In this document: piece after piece, positions 33,278 to 41,001 of the stretch
Position numbering within the stretch: position 1 is the first letter of the stretch
Layout of the letters: each line of letters begins with the position of its first letter
Assembly: GCA_964441755.1 (NCBI GenBank)
Contig: CAYTVG010000001.1
Location: 186,001-250,000, forward strand
DNA: 64,000 bases
Direction of reading: 5' to 3'
Source: JAUMBM01 sp964441755
GTDB taxonomy: Bacteria > Bacteroidota > Bacteroidia > Chitinophagales > Saprospiraceae
The notes under the pieces: generated by a model
What the model saw: only the letters and a program-made list of their open reading frames with translations
Told to the model about the DNA's origin: nothing
The model's database searches: none
Made by a program: the position numbers and the translations under genes

Positions 33278-34345
33278 TTATTCAACCAGCTGGCCTGCTT
33301 CCATCTTGGTTGCATTTTCGGCAACCTGAAGTGCTTCGATGATGGTCTTGAGATTGCCCTCCATGACCTGGTCAAGGTTATGGACAGTCAGGTTGATGCG
33401 ATGGTCAGTGACCCTGTTTTGGGGATAATTGTACGTTCGGATTTTCTCAGACCGGTCGCCGCTGCCTACCAGACTGCGCCGCTGCGCTTCCAATTCAGAA
33501 GCCTTAACCGATCGCTGCGCCTCAATGATGCGCTGGTATAGCTGGTTCATGGCAATTTCCTTGTTCTTGTGCTGCGAACGTCCGTCCTGACTTTCCGATA
33601 CGATACCTGTAGGCAGGTGGGTGATACGGACAGCCGATTCCGTCTTGTTGATGTGCTGTCCACCAGCTCCGCTTGCGCGATACGTATCGATCTTGAGATC
33701 AGCGCGGTTTATATTAATTTCCTCTTCCTCCATCTTAGGAATGACTGCCACGGTAGCTGCAGACGTATGTATACGTCCCTGAGCCTCTGTCTTGGGTACG
33801 CGCTGAACGCGATGAGCACCCGATTCGAACTTCATCATGCCGTAGACATTGTCGCCATTGACTTCTAACACGATTTTGTTATACCCACCGACGGTACCTT
33901 CATTGACGGAAATAACCTCTGTTTTCCAGCCCATAGAATCGAAGAACCGGGTATACATGCGGTACAAATCACCTGCAAAGAGGCTGGCCTCATCACCGCC
34001 CGTACCGGAACGGATCTCAAAAATCACATCCTTTTCATCCTCGGGATCCTTGGGTGTGAGGATTACTTTGATATCTTCTTCCAGGATTTTCCGCTGGTCG
34101 GTCAGTTCATCGAGTTCCTGCTGCGCCATCTCCCGCATCTCGGGATCGGCGAGCAGTTCGCGGGCACTTTCCACGTCGGTCAGCAATTTTTTGTAGGCGA
34201 GATAAGTCTCTGCCACCGCTTCCAGTTTTTTATACTCTTTATTGAGCTTGCGGAAGCGCTCCATATCCCCCGCGACATCGGGGTTGTTTAACTGTTCCTG
34301 TATGTAAATGTACCGATCGTAGATCGATGCTAGCTTATCCAACAT
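33278..34345 (-). CDS. prfA: Peptide chain release factor 1
   Basis: Recognises UAA and UAG stop codons in the ribosomal A site and triggers hydrolysis of the peptidyl-tRNA. 355 residues, the family length. It has the PxT codon-reading motif (RVPKTEAQGRIHT), the catalytic GGQ at residues 228-230 in GAGGQHINKTESA, and GSGGDEASLFAGDL. The PxT motif (not SPF) separates it from RF2. No prmC/hemK, the common methylase neighbour, is adjacent. First gene of a minus-strand unit with mtaB and the GH13-like gene. Confidence 0.97.
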   Translation of the reverse strand: MLDKLASIYDRYIYIQEQLNNPDVAGDMERFRKLNKEYKKLEAVAETYLAYKKLLTDVESARELLADPEMREMAQQELDELTDQRKILEEDIKVILTPKDPEDEKDVIFEIRSGTGGDEASLFAGDLYRMYTRFFDSMGWKTEVISVNEGTVGGYNKIVLEVNGDNVYGMMKFESGAHRVQRVPKTEAQGRIHTSAATVAVIPKMEEEEININRADLKIDTYRASGAGGQHINKTESAVRITHLPTGIVSESQDGRSQHKNKEIAMNQLYQRIIEAQRSVKASELEAQRRSLVGSGDRSEKIRTYNYPQNRVTDHRINLTVHNLDQVMEGNLKTIIEALQVAENATKMEAGQLVE

Positions 34346-34623
34346 TGTTTATGAATACTTTATAGGTTTCTACAGCTCTCAGGCTGAAACACAGGCAGGC
34401 CGACAATGGTTTCAATCCCGGCCACTTTAGCTTGCAAATATACGACAAGCGCAGCATAGCTGCAATCAACATAGTTACATAACCAAATAGTTGTGCAAAA
34501 GCAGGCGGACTAAATGAATAGGGCGTATATTTGTTACGGGTCGTCGGATATCCGTCGGCGGGGAGGGGTCTATGAATTGCACGGTACGTCAAGACATGCG
34601 AGCACTTTCACAACGTCAAGCCA

Positions 34624-35373
34624 ATGAAGAGAAAAGCCGCGTATATGAGCATGCTGGTTTTGTTGTGTAGCAGTATAGCTGCTGCACAGTCAGCCACAGA
34701 AATTATTAGCCGCGCTGATGCCAAGATGCGAGGTCAGTCAAGCTTCAGTGAAATGAAGATGACCATTGTGCGGCCGGGCTGGACCAGAGAGATTCGTATG
34801 AAAAGCTGGAGTAAGGGCAGTGAGCTGGCACTCATTCTCATTACTGCTCCTGCCAGAGATCAGGGTACAGCCTTTCTGAAGCGGAGTCAGGAGTTGTGGA
34901 ACTGGCAGCCCTCCATTGATCGCACCATCAAGATGCCCCCCAGTATGTTGCTTCAAAGCTGGATGGGCTCTGACTTTACCAATGATGACCTGGTGAAAGA
35001 ATCCTCTTCGGTTGACGATTACCAGCACCGTCTGTTAGGGACAGAAACCATCGAAGGGCGTAGCTGCTGGAAACTTGAGCTGATACCCCGGCCCAATACT
35101 GCAGTAGTCTGGGGGAAAATACTAATGTGGGTCGATAAGCAAGACTATATGCAGCTTAAGGCCGAATTTTATGATGAAGACAACTACCTGGTCAATACCA
35201 TGGTGGGCAAAGCAGTCAAGCCCCTGGGAGGTCAGCTGTTGCCCTCGGTGCTGGAAGTGACGCCTGCGGACTCACCCGGCCACAAAACCGTAGTGGAATA
35301 CATATCCCTGCGTTTCAACGAAGCCATAGGGGATGATTTTTTCACCGTACAGAATATGCGGCGGGTACGCTAA
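34624..35373 (+). CDS. LolA-like periplasmic lipid/lipoprotein carrier
   Basis: 249 residues with a Sec signal peptide (MLVLLCSSIAAAQS) and the fold of the 'outer membrane lipoprotein-sorting protein' group related to LolA/LolB. Characteristic are EIISRADAKMRGQSSFSEM, MPPSMLLQSWMGSDFTNDDLV, and LLGTETIEGRSCWKLELIP. Such proteins form an open beta-barrel half that carries one hydrophobic ligand across the periplasm. It is the first gene of a five-gene plus-strand cassette with two FtsX/LolC-type permeases, a LolD-type ATPase and an outer-membrane barrel (8-nt gap to the first permease). The cargo is not known; lipoprotein or other lipid export is inferred. Confidence 0.85.
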   Translation: MKRKAAYMSMLVLLCSSIAAAQSATEIISRADAKMRGQSSFSEMKMTIVRPGWTREIRMKSWSKGSELALILITAPARDQGTAFLKRSQELWNWQPSIDRTIKMPPSMLLQSWMGSDFTNDDLVKESSSVDDYQHRLLGTETIEGRSCWKLELIPRPNTAVVWGKILMWVDKQDYMQLKAEFYDEDNYLVNTMVGKAVKPLGGQLLPSVLEVTPADSPGHKTVVEYISLRFNEAIGDDFFTVQNMRRVR

Positions 35374-35381
35374 GCTGACGT

Positions 35382-36611
35382 ATGCTTTTGAAACTAGCCT
35401 GGCGCAATATTTGGCGCAACCGACGAAGGACGCTCATCACGGCAGCTGCCGTGATGTTTGCCGTATTTTTTGCTGTTTTCATGGAATCCATACAGCGCGG
35501 TGCCTGGAATTACATGCTTGACAGCGTCATCAATTTCTATTACGGCTACGTTCAGGTGCATGAAAAAGGCTACTGGGCTGAGCCCTCGGTAGATGCATCA
35601 ATGGCGTATGACAGTGGCCTTGAGCGGCAGCTGGAAGGCATACCCGGCCTGCTGGGCGTGTCTGCCCGCATCGAGACCTTTGCTTTGGCAGCCAACGATG
35701 AGCAAACAACGGGTGTGCTGGTGGTTGGCGTTGACCCGGCAGCAGAAGATTCTCTGACCCGGTTGGCAAGCCGCCTGCAGGGCGGTGGGTATTGGAAAAA
35801 TGCCGATGCCGGGCAGGTGCTGGTTGCCGATGGTGTTGCCGCCCGCCTTGGTGTTGGTTTGGGCGATACGCTCATCCTGTTGAGCCAGGGATACCATGGC
35901 GCTAATGCAGCGGGAAAGTATCCGGTTGGCGGACTGCTGCATTTTGGGTCACCGGATCTAAACAAACGTATGGTTTACTTGCCGAGAATGGCAGCAGCCC
36001 ATTGGCTGGATGCCAATGGGCGTGCGACCTCTCTCGCCCTGCGCGTAGCCGACAAGCGAAGCGTAGCCGGCGTAGTTGCCAGCCTGCAGAGCAGGCTGGA
36101 CACCAGCCGCTACGAGGTCATGGCCTGGGAGCAGCTCCTGCCCGAGCTGCTGGAAGCCAAGGCACTGGACTCTGCCAGCAGCAGGATAGTCATGCTGGTG
36201 CTCTACCTGATTATAGCCTTTGGTGTATTTGGCACCATCCTGATGATGCTGAAAGAGCGCGAACGAGAAATGGGCGTACTAATTGGCATTGGCATGCGCC
36301 GCCGGCAACTCGCCATCATTACCTGGGTGGAGATTCTGCTGATGAGCAGCCTGGGGGTCGTCGCCGGCATAGCGCTTAGTTTGCCTGTGACGCTCTATTT
36401 TCATCATCATCCCATAGATCTCATGATCATGGGAGAATCTGCCGTAAAGGCGTACGAAAAATTCGGCTTTGAGGCCATTTTGCCGGCTTCTGTTGATGTT
36501 GATATATTTAGCAGTCAGGCGCTGATTATTTTGGCAATTACTTCGGTGCTGGCCGTCTATCCTTTCTGGCGAATTGCACGTATGGACGCTGTGCGCTCCA
36601 TGCGTGCGTGA
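35382..36611 (+). CDS. ABC transporter permease, MacB/LolC-FtsX type (1)
   Basis: 409-residue inner-membrane permease with one transmembrane helix near the N-terminus (after LAWRNIWRNRRRTLI), a large periplasmic domain (~45-260), and three C-terminal helices typical of the FtsX/MacB permease domain (LIIAFGVFGTILMMLKEREREMGVLIGIGMRR, key residues E-R-x-x-E-M-G-x-L-x-x-I-G). This type does not import; it uses ATP hydrolysis to push or extract substrates on the periplasmic side. It pairs with the second permease downstream and the ATPase at 37950. Homologous but clearly different in the periplasmic domain from its partner. Confidence 0.9.
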   Translation: MLLKLAWRNIWRNRRRTLITAAAVMFAVFFAVFMESIQRGAWNYMLDSVINFYYGYVQVHEKGYWAEPSVDASMAYDSGLERQLEGIPGLLGVSARIETFALAANDEQTTGVLVVGVDPAAEDSLTRLASRLQGGGYWKNADAGQVLVADGVAARLGVGLGDTLILLSQGYHGANAAGKYPVGGLLHFGSPDLNKRMVYLPRMAAAHWLDANGRATSLALRVADKRSVAGVVASLQSRLDTSRYEVMAWEQLLPELLEAKALDSASSRIVMLVLYLIIAFGVFGTILMMLKEREREMGVLIGIGMRRRQLAIITWVEILLMSSLGVVAGIALSLPVTLYFHHHPIDLMIMGESAVKAYEKFGFEAILPASVDVDIFSSQALIILAITSVLAVYPFWRIARMDAVRSMRA

Positions 36612-36706
36612 TTTTTTGGGTAAAAAAGCCCCGCTGCCCCTCAGGGCGCAGGGGTAAGTCATTCTTTGGCGCAGCGGCGGCGGCCGCTGCCAAAAACAGG
36701 AGGTAT

Positions 36707-37918
36707 ATGCTTTTCACCATTGCCTGGCGGAACATCTGGCGCAGCCGCATGCGCAGCATGGTTGTCATGCTGGCCATTGTTATAGGTATATGGTCACTGG
36801 CGTTCATGATCAGCTTCTCATTGGGGATGGTGCGTGGCTATGTTGACGGGGCTATCGAAAACAGCCTTAGCCATTTGCAAGTACACCACCCACAGTTTTC
36901 GGCCGACGCGGAAGCCCGGCATTTTCTGGACAGCGCTGACGAGCGGCTGGCAGTCGTCCGGCAGGATGAACGCGTGCGTGCCGTCGCAGCCCGCACATTG
37001 GTCAATGGCATGCTCACAACGGCTCGCAGCCCGCGCGGCGTACAAATCCGCGGGATAGATCCCGGGCAGGAAGCAGCCCTTACCCGGCTCGACCAAAAAC
37101 TTACGGAAGGCAACTATTTTGAAACGCAGGCTCGTCAGCAGCTGCTGTTGGGCGATAAGCTAGCCAAAAAGCTGAAAATCCGCCTCAGAGCTAAGGTGGT
37201 ACTCACTTTTCAGGATGCAGAAGGCAATATTACCGCCGCCGCATTTCGTGTTGCAGGATTTTTTAATACCGGCAATACGCCTTTTGACGAAGGAACCGTA
37301 TTTGTGAATCGAACGGAATTAAATGCCCTCTTTGGCAATCCGCAAGCGGCGCACGAGCTGGCGATACTGCTGCACAGGCCTGAGGAAATGGCCTCCGTTC
37401 AGCGCCATCTGCAGCAATCATTACCGGATAGTCGGGTTGAAAATTACAGGGAGCTATCGCCCGATGTAGAGCTTTACGAATCCCAGATGCAAACATCTGC
37501 TACGATTTTCATCAGCATCATCATGCTGGCGTTGTTGTTTGGCATCATCAATACCATGCTGATGGCGGTGCTGGAGCGCTATCACGAACTAGGAATGCTG
37601 ATGGCTATTGGCATGAGCAAAGGTAAAATCTTCAGCATGATTGTACTGGAGACGGTTTTACTGGCGGGGGCAGCGAGCCTGCCGGGGCTGTTGCTGGGGT
37701 GGGCGACAGTAGCCTGGCTCGGGAAAACCGGCATAAACTTATCGGCTTTCGCTGACAGTATGGAGCAGTTTGGACTAACAAAGGTAATTTATCCTGAACT
37801 CGATGCCACTATATATCTGCAGATGACCGTGGCGGTTGTGGTTACAGCCTTGCTGGGCGCTATTTATCCGGCCTGGAAGGCGGTGCGGTTGCAGCCGCTG
37901 AGCGCCATTGCCCGCTGA
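36707..37918 (+). CDS. ABC transporter permease, MacB/LolC-FtsX type (2)
   Basis: 403-residue partner permease with the same N-terminal IAWRNIWRSRMRSM helix, periplasmic domain and three-helix C-terminal FtsX domain (ERYHELGMLMAIGMSKGKI). The ATG at 36707 is preceded by a strong ribosome binding site AGGAGG (36698-36703) and gives the same N-terminus as the first permease, so a longer in-frame reading from 36608 is rejected. The 95-nt gap before it contains a GC-rich inverted repeat (GGCAGCGGC/GCCGCTGCC-like), possibly a processing or attenuation element. Two distinct permeases plus one ATPase reproduce the LolC/LolE/LolD arrangement. Confidence 0.9.
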   Translation: MLFTIAWRNIWRSRMRSMVVMLAIVIGIWSLAFMISFSLGMVRGYVDGAIENSLSHLQVHHPQFSADAEARHFLDSADERLAVVRQDERVRAVAARTLVNGMLTTARSPRGVQIRGIDPGQEAALTRLDQKLTEGNYFETQARQQLLLGDKLAKKLKIRLRAKVVLTFQDAEGNITAAAFRVAGFFNTGNTPFDEGTVFVNRTELNALFGNPQAAHELAILLHRPEEMASVQRHLQQSLPDSRVENYRELSPDVELYESQMQTSATIFISIIMLALLFGIINTMLMAVLERYHELGMLMAIGMSKGKIFSMIVLETVLLAGAASLPGLLLGWATVAWLGKTGINLSAFADSMEQFGLTKVIYPELDATIYLQMTVAVVVTALLGAIYPAWKAVRLQPLSAIAR

Positions 37919-37949
37919 GCATTATTTACAGCCTTTTACAAACCATATC

Positions 37950-38648
37950 ATGAAAGAAGCAGTCATCACAGCCGAAAAAGTTGGTAAAATCTACAATCCC
38001 GATAAAATTCCGGTCGTGGCACTCAGTGAGCTGAGTCTGTCGATTGAGGCAGGTGAATTTACAGCCATTGTCGGCCCGTCGGGCTCCGGCAAAACCACGC
38101 TGCTCAACATCATTGGCGGGCTGGATCGGCCCAGCAGTGGTGCTGTATGGGTTGGCGGGCACAATATTACGGAACTGTCGGATGCAGCCTTGATAGATTT
38201 TCGCCGGGAGCATATTGGTTTTGTTTTTCAGGCTTACAACCTGATCCCCGTACTGACAGCCAGGGAAAATACGGAGTTTGTCATGTTGTTGCAGGGTCGG
38301 CCCAAAGCTGAGCGCGAGGCGCGTACGCGCGAGCTGCTCGCAGCAGTCGGTCTGGCAGATCAAATGGACAAGCGGCCCGCCGAAATGTCGGGCGGGCAAC
38401 AGCAGCGCGTGGCGGTCGCCCGCGCGCTGGCCGCCAAGCCCGCCTTTGTACTGGCAGACGAGCCAACTGCCAATCTCGACTCGGTGGCTGCTTCTAAACT
38501 GCTCGATATTATGGATCAGCTGAATCAGCAGGAGGGGATAACCTTTATTTTCAGCACCCACGATCAGCGGGTGATTGACCGCGCGCGCCGCGTCATCCGG
38601 CTTGAAGACGGCAGACTTGCCGGCGACGAAATTCGCCGGCAGTTATGA
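37950..38648 (+). CDS. ABC transporter ATPase, LolD/MacB type
   Basis: 232-residue nucleotide-binding subunit. Walker A GPSGSGKTT (42-50), Q-loop in FVFQAYNLIPVLT, signature MSGGQQQRVAVARAL (145-159) and Walker B FVLADEPTANLD are intact, and the 'LADEPTANLD' plus 'STHDQRV' forms are those of the LolD/MacB/FtsE group. Energises the two permeases upstream. The ATG at 37950 gives MKEAVITAEKVGKIY, the natural start; the reading frame is open a further 14 codons overlapping the permease. Its stop overlaps the next start by 4 nt (ATGA). Confidence 0.93.
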   Translation: MKEAVITAEKVGKIYNPDKIPVVALSELSLSIEAGEFTAIVGPSGSGKTTLLNIIGGLDRPSSGAVWVGGHNITELSDAALIDFRREHIGFVFQAYNLIPVLTARENTEFVMLLQGRPKAEREARTRELLAAVGLADQMDKRPAEMSGGQQQRVAVARALAAKPAFVLADEPTANLDSVAASKLLDIMDQLNQQEGITFIFSTHDQRVIDRARRVIRLEDGRLAGDEIRRQL

Positions 38649-39820
38649 GCAAGTTTTATCGTATGCTCATACTGCTCATGCTGCCGCTTCGACCGTTTGC
38701 GCAGGCAGACAGCCTTGTGGTAGCTCCTTCCCCCTGGGAGTTGGGCGGATATGTAAAAAACCTGCAGACGCTGCTCTTTTTTTCAGGAAATAACACGCCC
38801 CTGCTGCAGGATAATTTTTTCCACCACCGCCTCAACCTCCGCTACCAGCCCGGCGACGGCTGGGAGTTGCAGGCGGGTCTACGTACGCGCTTGTTTTATG
38901 GAGATCTTGTGCGCCTCAATCCTGCTTATGCGGTACAGATTGACGCGGCTGCCAATGACTGGCTCGACTTGTCGAGGACCTGGGTAAGCAATACACAGTG
39001 GGTGGGCCATAGTGTGCTCGACCGGGCCTTTGTGGCTTACACAGCCCAACGCTGGGAGCTGCGTGTCGGGCGACAGCGTGTCAACTGGGGCATCAGCAAC
39101 ATCTGGAATCCCAATGATATTTTTAACGCATTTGCCTTTACAGATTTTGATTACGAGGAGCGCCCGGGCAGTGATGCCGTTCGACTGCGCTATTTTACCG
39201 GTTTTGCAGGCAGTGTGGAACTGGCTGCGCGAGCCGGGCGTAGCTGGCGGGAAGGGGCGCTGGCAGGCCGATGGGTTTTTAATCGCGGCGGCTATGACTG
39301 GCAGTTGATTGGCGGCTATGCTCACCGCGACTGGTTGCTGGGTGGTGGCTGGGCAGGCAACCTCGGCAATGCAGGCTTTAAAGGTGAGTGGACCTATTTC
39401 TATCACCTGCCGGCAGACGGGCGGCGCCACAATCTTGCAGCTACAGTAGGTGTTGACTACGTTTTTGGCAGCGGCCTGTACGGCAATTGGGGGGTCTTGT
39501 ACAACAGCAACGGACAAACAGGCGGTAGCATTACAGGTTTATTTGACTTTGAGCTTTCGGCAAGAAACCTCTACCCTTATCGGTGGGCGCTGCTCAACCA
39601 GCTCAGCTATCCGCTGACCCCCCTGCTAAATGCCGGACTGGCGCTTATCTACAGTCCTAACGCTTCGCATCCGCTTTTTGCCAATCCCAGCCTGTCACTT
39701 TCCATGGCAGAGAACTGGAGCCTTGATCTGGTGGGACAGATTGTAATGGAAAAAAGCGACATCCGGGGTTACCACAGCCCACTGCAGGCGTTCTTTCTGC
39801 GCCTCAAGTTTAGCTATTGA
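38645..39820 (+). CDS. Outer-membrane beta-barrel protein of the ABC cassette (porin/DUF1302-like)
   Basis: 391 residues with signal peptide (LLMLPLRPFAQA) and a run of alternating amphipathic beta-strands with many Trp, Tyr and Arg, ending in a C-terminal FLRLKFSY typical of outer-membrane barrels. The segment GRQRVNWGISNIWNPNDIFN and the following ERPGSDAVRLRY resemble the alginate-export/DUF1302 porin-like group. It is translationally coupled to the ATPase gene, so it is very likely the outer-membrane part of the same system, receiving the cargo of the LolA-like carrier or giving a passage through the outer membrane. The precise family is uncertain. Confidence 0.75.
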   Translation: MSKFYRMLILLMLPLRPFAQADSLVVAPSPWELGGYVKNLQTLLFFSGNNTPLLQDNFFHHRLNLRYQPGDGWELQAGLRTRLFYGDLVRLNPAYAVQIDAAANDWLDLSRTWVSNTQWVGHSVLDRAFVAYTAQRWELRVGRQRVNWGISNIWNPNDIFNAFAFTDFDYEERPGSDAVRLRYFTGFAGSVELAARAGRSWREGALAGRWVFNRGGYDWQLIGGYAHRDWLLGGGWAGNLGNAGFKGEWTYFYHLPADGRRHNLAATVGVDYVFGSGLYGNWGVLYNSNGQTGGSITGLFDFELSARNLYPYRWALLNQLSYPLTPLLNAGLALIYSPNASHPLFANPSLSLSMAENWSLDLVGQIVMEKSDIRGYHSPLQAFFLRLKFSY

Positions 39821-39971
39821 AAGCACATCCGGGATTTTCCTGCCAATGACAAAAAAAGGTGCTTTTGGCCGCCAACTGCCATTTTTGAAAGCTGGTATTG
39901 CAAAATTCAATAAAGAGACACGATATCCATAAGAACTGCCCCGGGCATGGCAAGCCAATCCCGGATATGCT

Positions 39972-40787
39972 CTATATGCTAAGGATATCATGTAGTACCA
40001 GCAAGGGGCGTTCCGTCCTGTTGACGGTGTGCCGGGTGGTACTTTGGTGGAAAATATCCTCCAAAAAACTGCGCTTGTGATGTATCATGCAGAGCATATC
40101 GGCAGAGGCGTCCTCCGTAAAATCCCGGATACTTTTGTATACCTCTCCCTCTTCCAGTTCGTAATGGAAGGAATGATCGATACCTTGCAAGAGGTCATCA
40201 ATGGCCGGATCGATACCGATATCGCCGGGACCTGTATCCTGGTGGAAAATGCGGATACTTGCGTCAAATGTTTGGGCAATAGCTACAAGCGGATGCAGGA
40301 TTGCAGGATCAGAGATTCCCTGCTGGTCCATGGCGAGTACAATTTCCTGTGGTGGCTGAAAAGTATAGCGGGCGGGGATAGCGAGTACGGGTATGGTAGT
40401 TGCGCGAATAAGGCCGGCGGTGATACTGCCCAGCAGGATTTCACGTAAGCCACTGGCTCCTTGCGTCCCCATGATGATCAGGTCATATTTTTCTTCCTCT
40501 GCATGGCTGGCAATGGCAGGGATGGCATCGCCTCGCAACAGGATGGATTTGATCTGCTCGGGTCGACGCAGCAAGCCCTGACAGTCCTCCACAGTTTTTT
40601 GCATCTCTTTACGCGCACTCTCCTCGATAAACGGTTCCATGGAGACTAATGAACCTGTAGGACTGTAAATTTTATATGCATGCAGCAGGGTCAGCTCACA
40701 GTCCCAGCGGTTGGCAAACGCCAGCGCATAAGCCAAAGCGTCATTGGCAGCTATCGAAAAATCTGTGGGGAAGAGTATTTTTTTCAT
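39972..40787 (-). CDS. Universal stress protein, tandem UspA domains
   Basis: 271-residue cytosolic protein made of two UspA domains. The first (1-~145) opens with MKKILFPTDFS and keeps the nucleotide-binding GTQGASGLREILLGSITAGLI motif (Gx2Gx9GS/T-type), so it should bind ATP; the second (~148-271) has lost the glycine-rich motif and looks degenerate. UspA proteins are linked to stress survival, but their biochemical role is not settled. It stands alone, converging with the ABC cassette. The 150-nt gap between them shows no clear terminator. Confidence 0.9.
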   Translation of the reverse strand: MKKILFPTDFSIAANDALAYALAFANRWDCELTLLHAYKIYSPTGSLVSMEPFIEESARKEMQKTVEDCQGLLRRPEQIKSILLRGDAIPAIASHAEEEKYDLIIMGTQGASGLREILLGSITAGLIRATTIPVLAIPARYTFQPPQEIVLAMDQQGISDPAILHPLVAIAQTFDASIRIFHQDTGPGDIGIDPAIDDLLQGIDHSFHYELEEGEVYKSIRDFTEDASADMLCMIHHKRSFLEDIFHQSTTRHTVNRTERPLLVLHDILSI

Positions 40788-40930
40788 GTAAAAATTTATT
40801 TTGTGACCAGCGTACTATGGTCGTTGATTCCCTGCTGCCATGCAGCAGCAGAGCACAGAAGGGAGATGGTTCAAAAATGTGGCGTTTTAGTCACTTAGAC
40901 AATGATATTTGTCAGCAAATGCCTACACTT

Positions 40931-40980
40931 AAAAAAGGTAATGCTCCCGGGCCGCACAGACCGGGAGCATTACCTTTTTT
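40931..40980 (-). terminator. 20-bp perfect hairpin terminator for the lysyl-oxidase-like gene
   Basis: Arms 40931-40950 and 40961-40980 are exact reverse complements around a 10-nt loop, with six T on either strand. It lies 21 nt beyond the stop codon of the minus-strand gene. Confidence 0.9.
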
Positions 40981-41001
40981 TAAAGAGCCTTGCCCAAAGA
41001 C

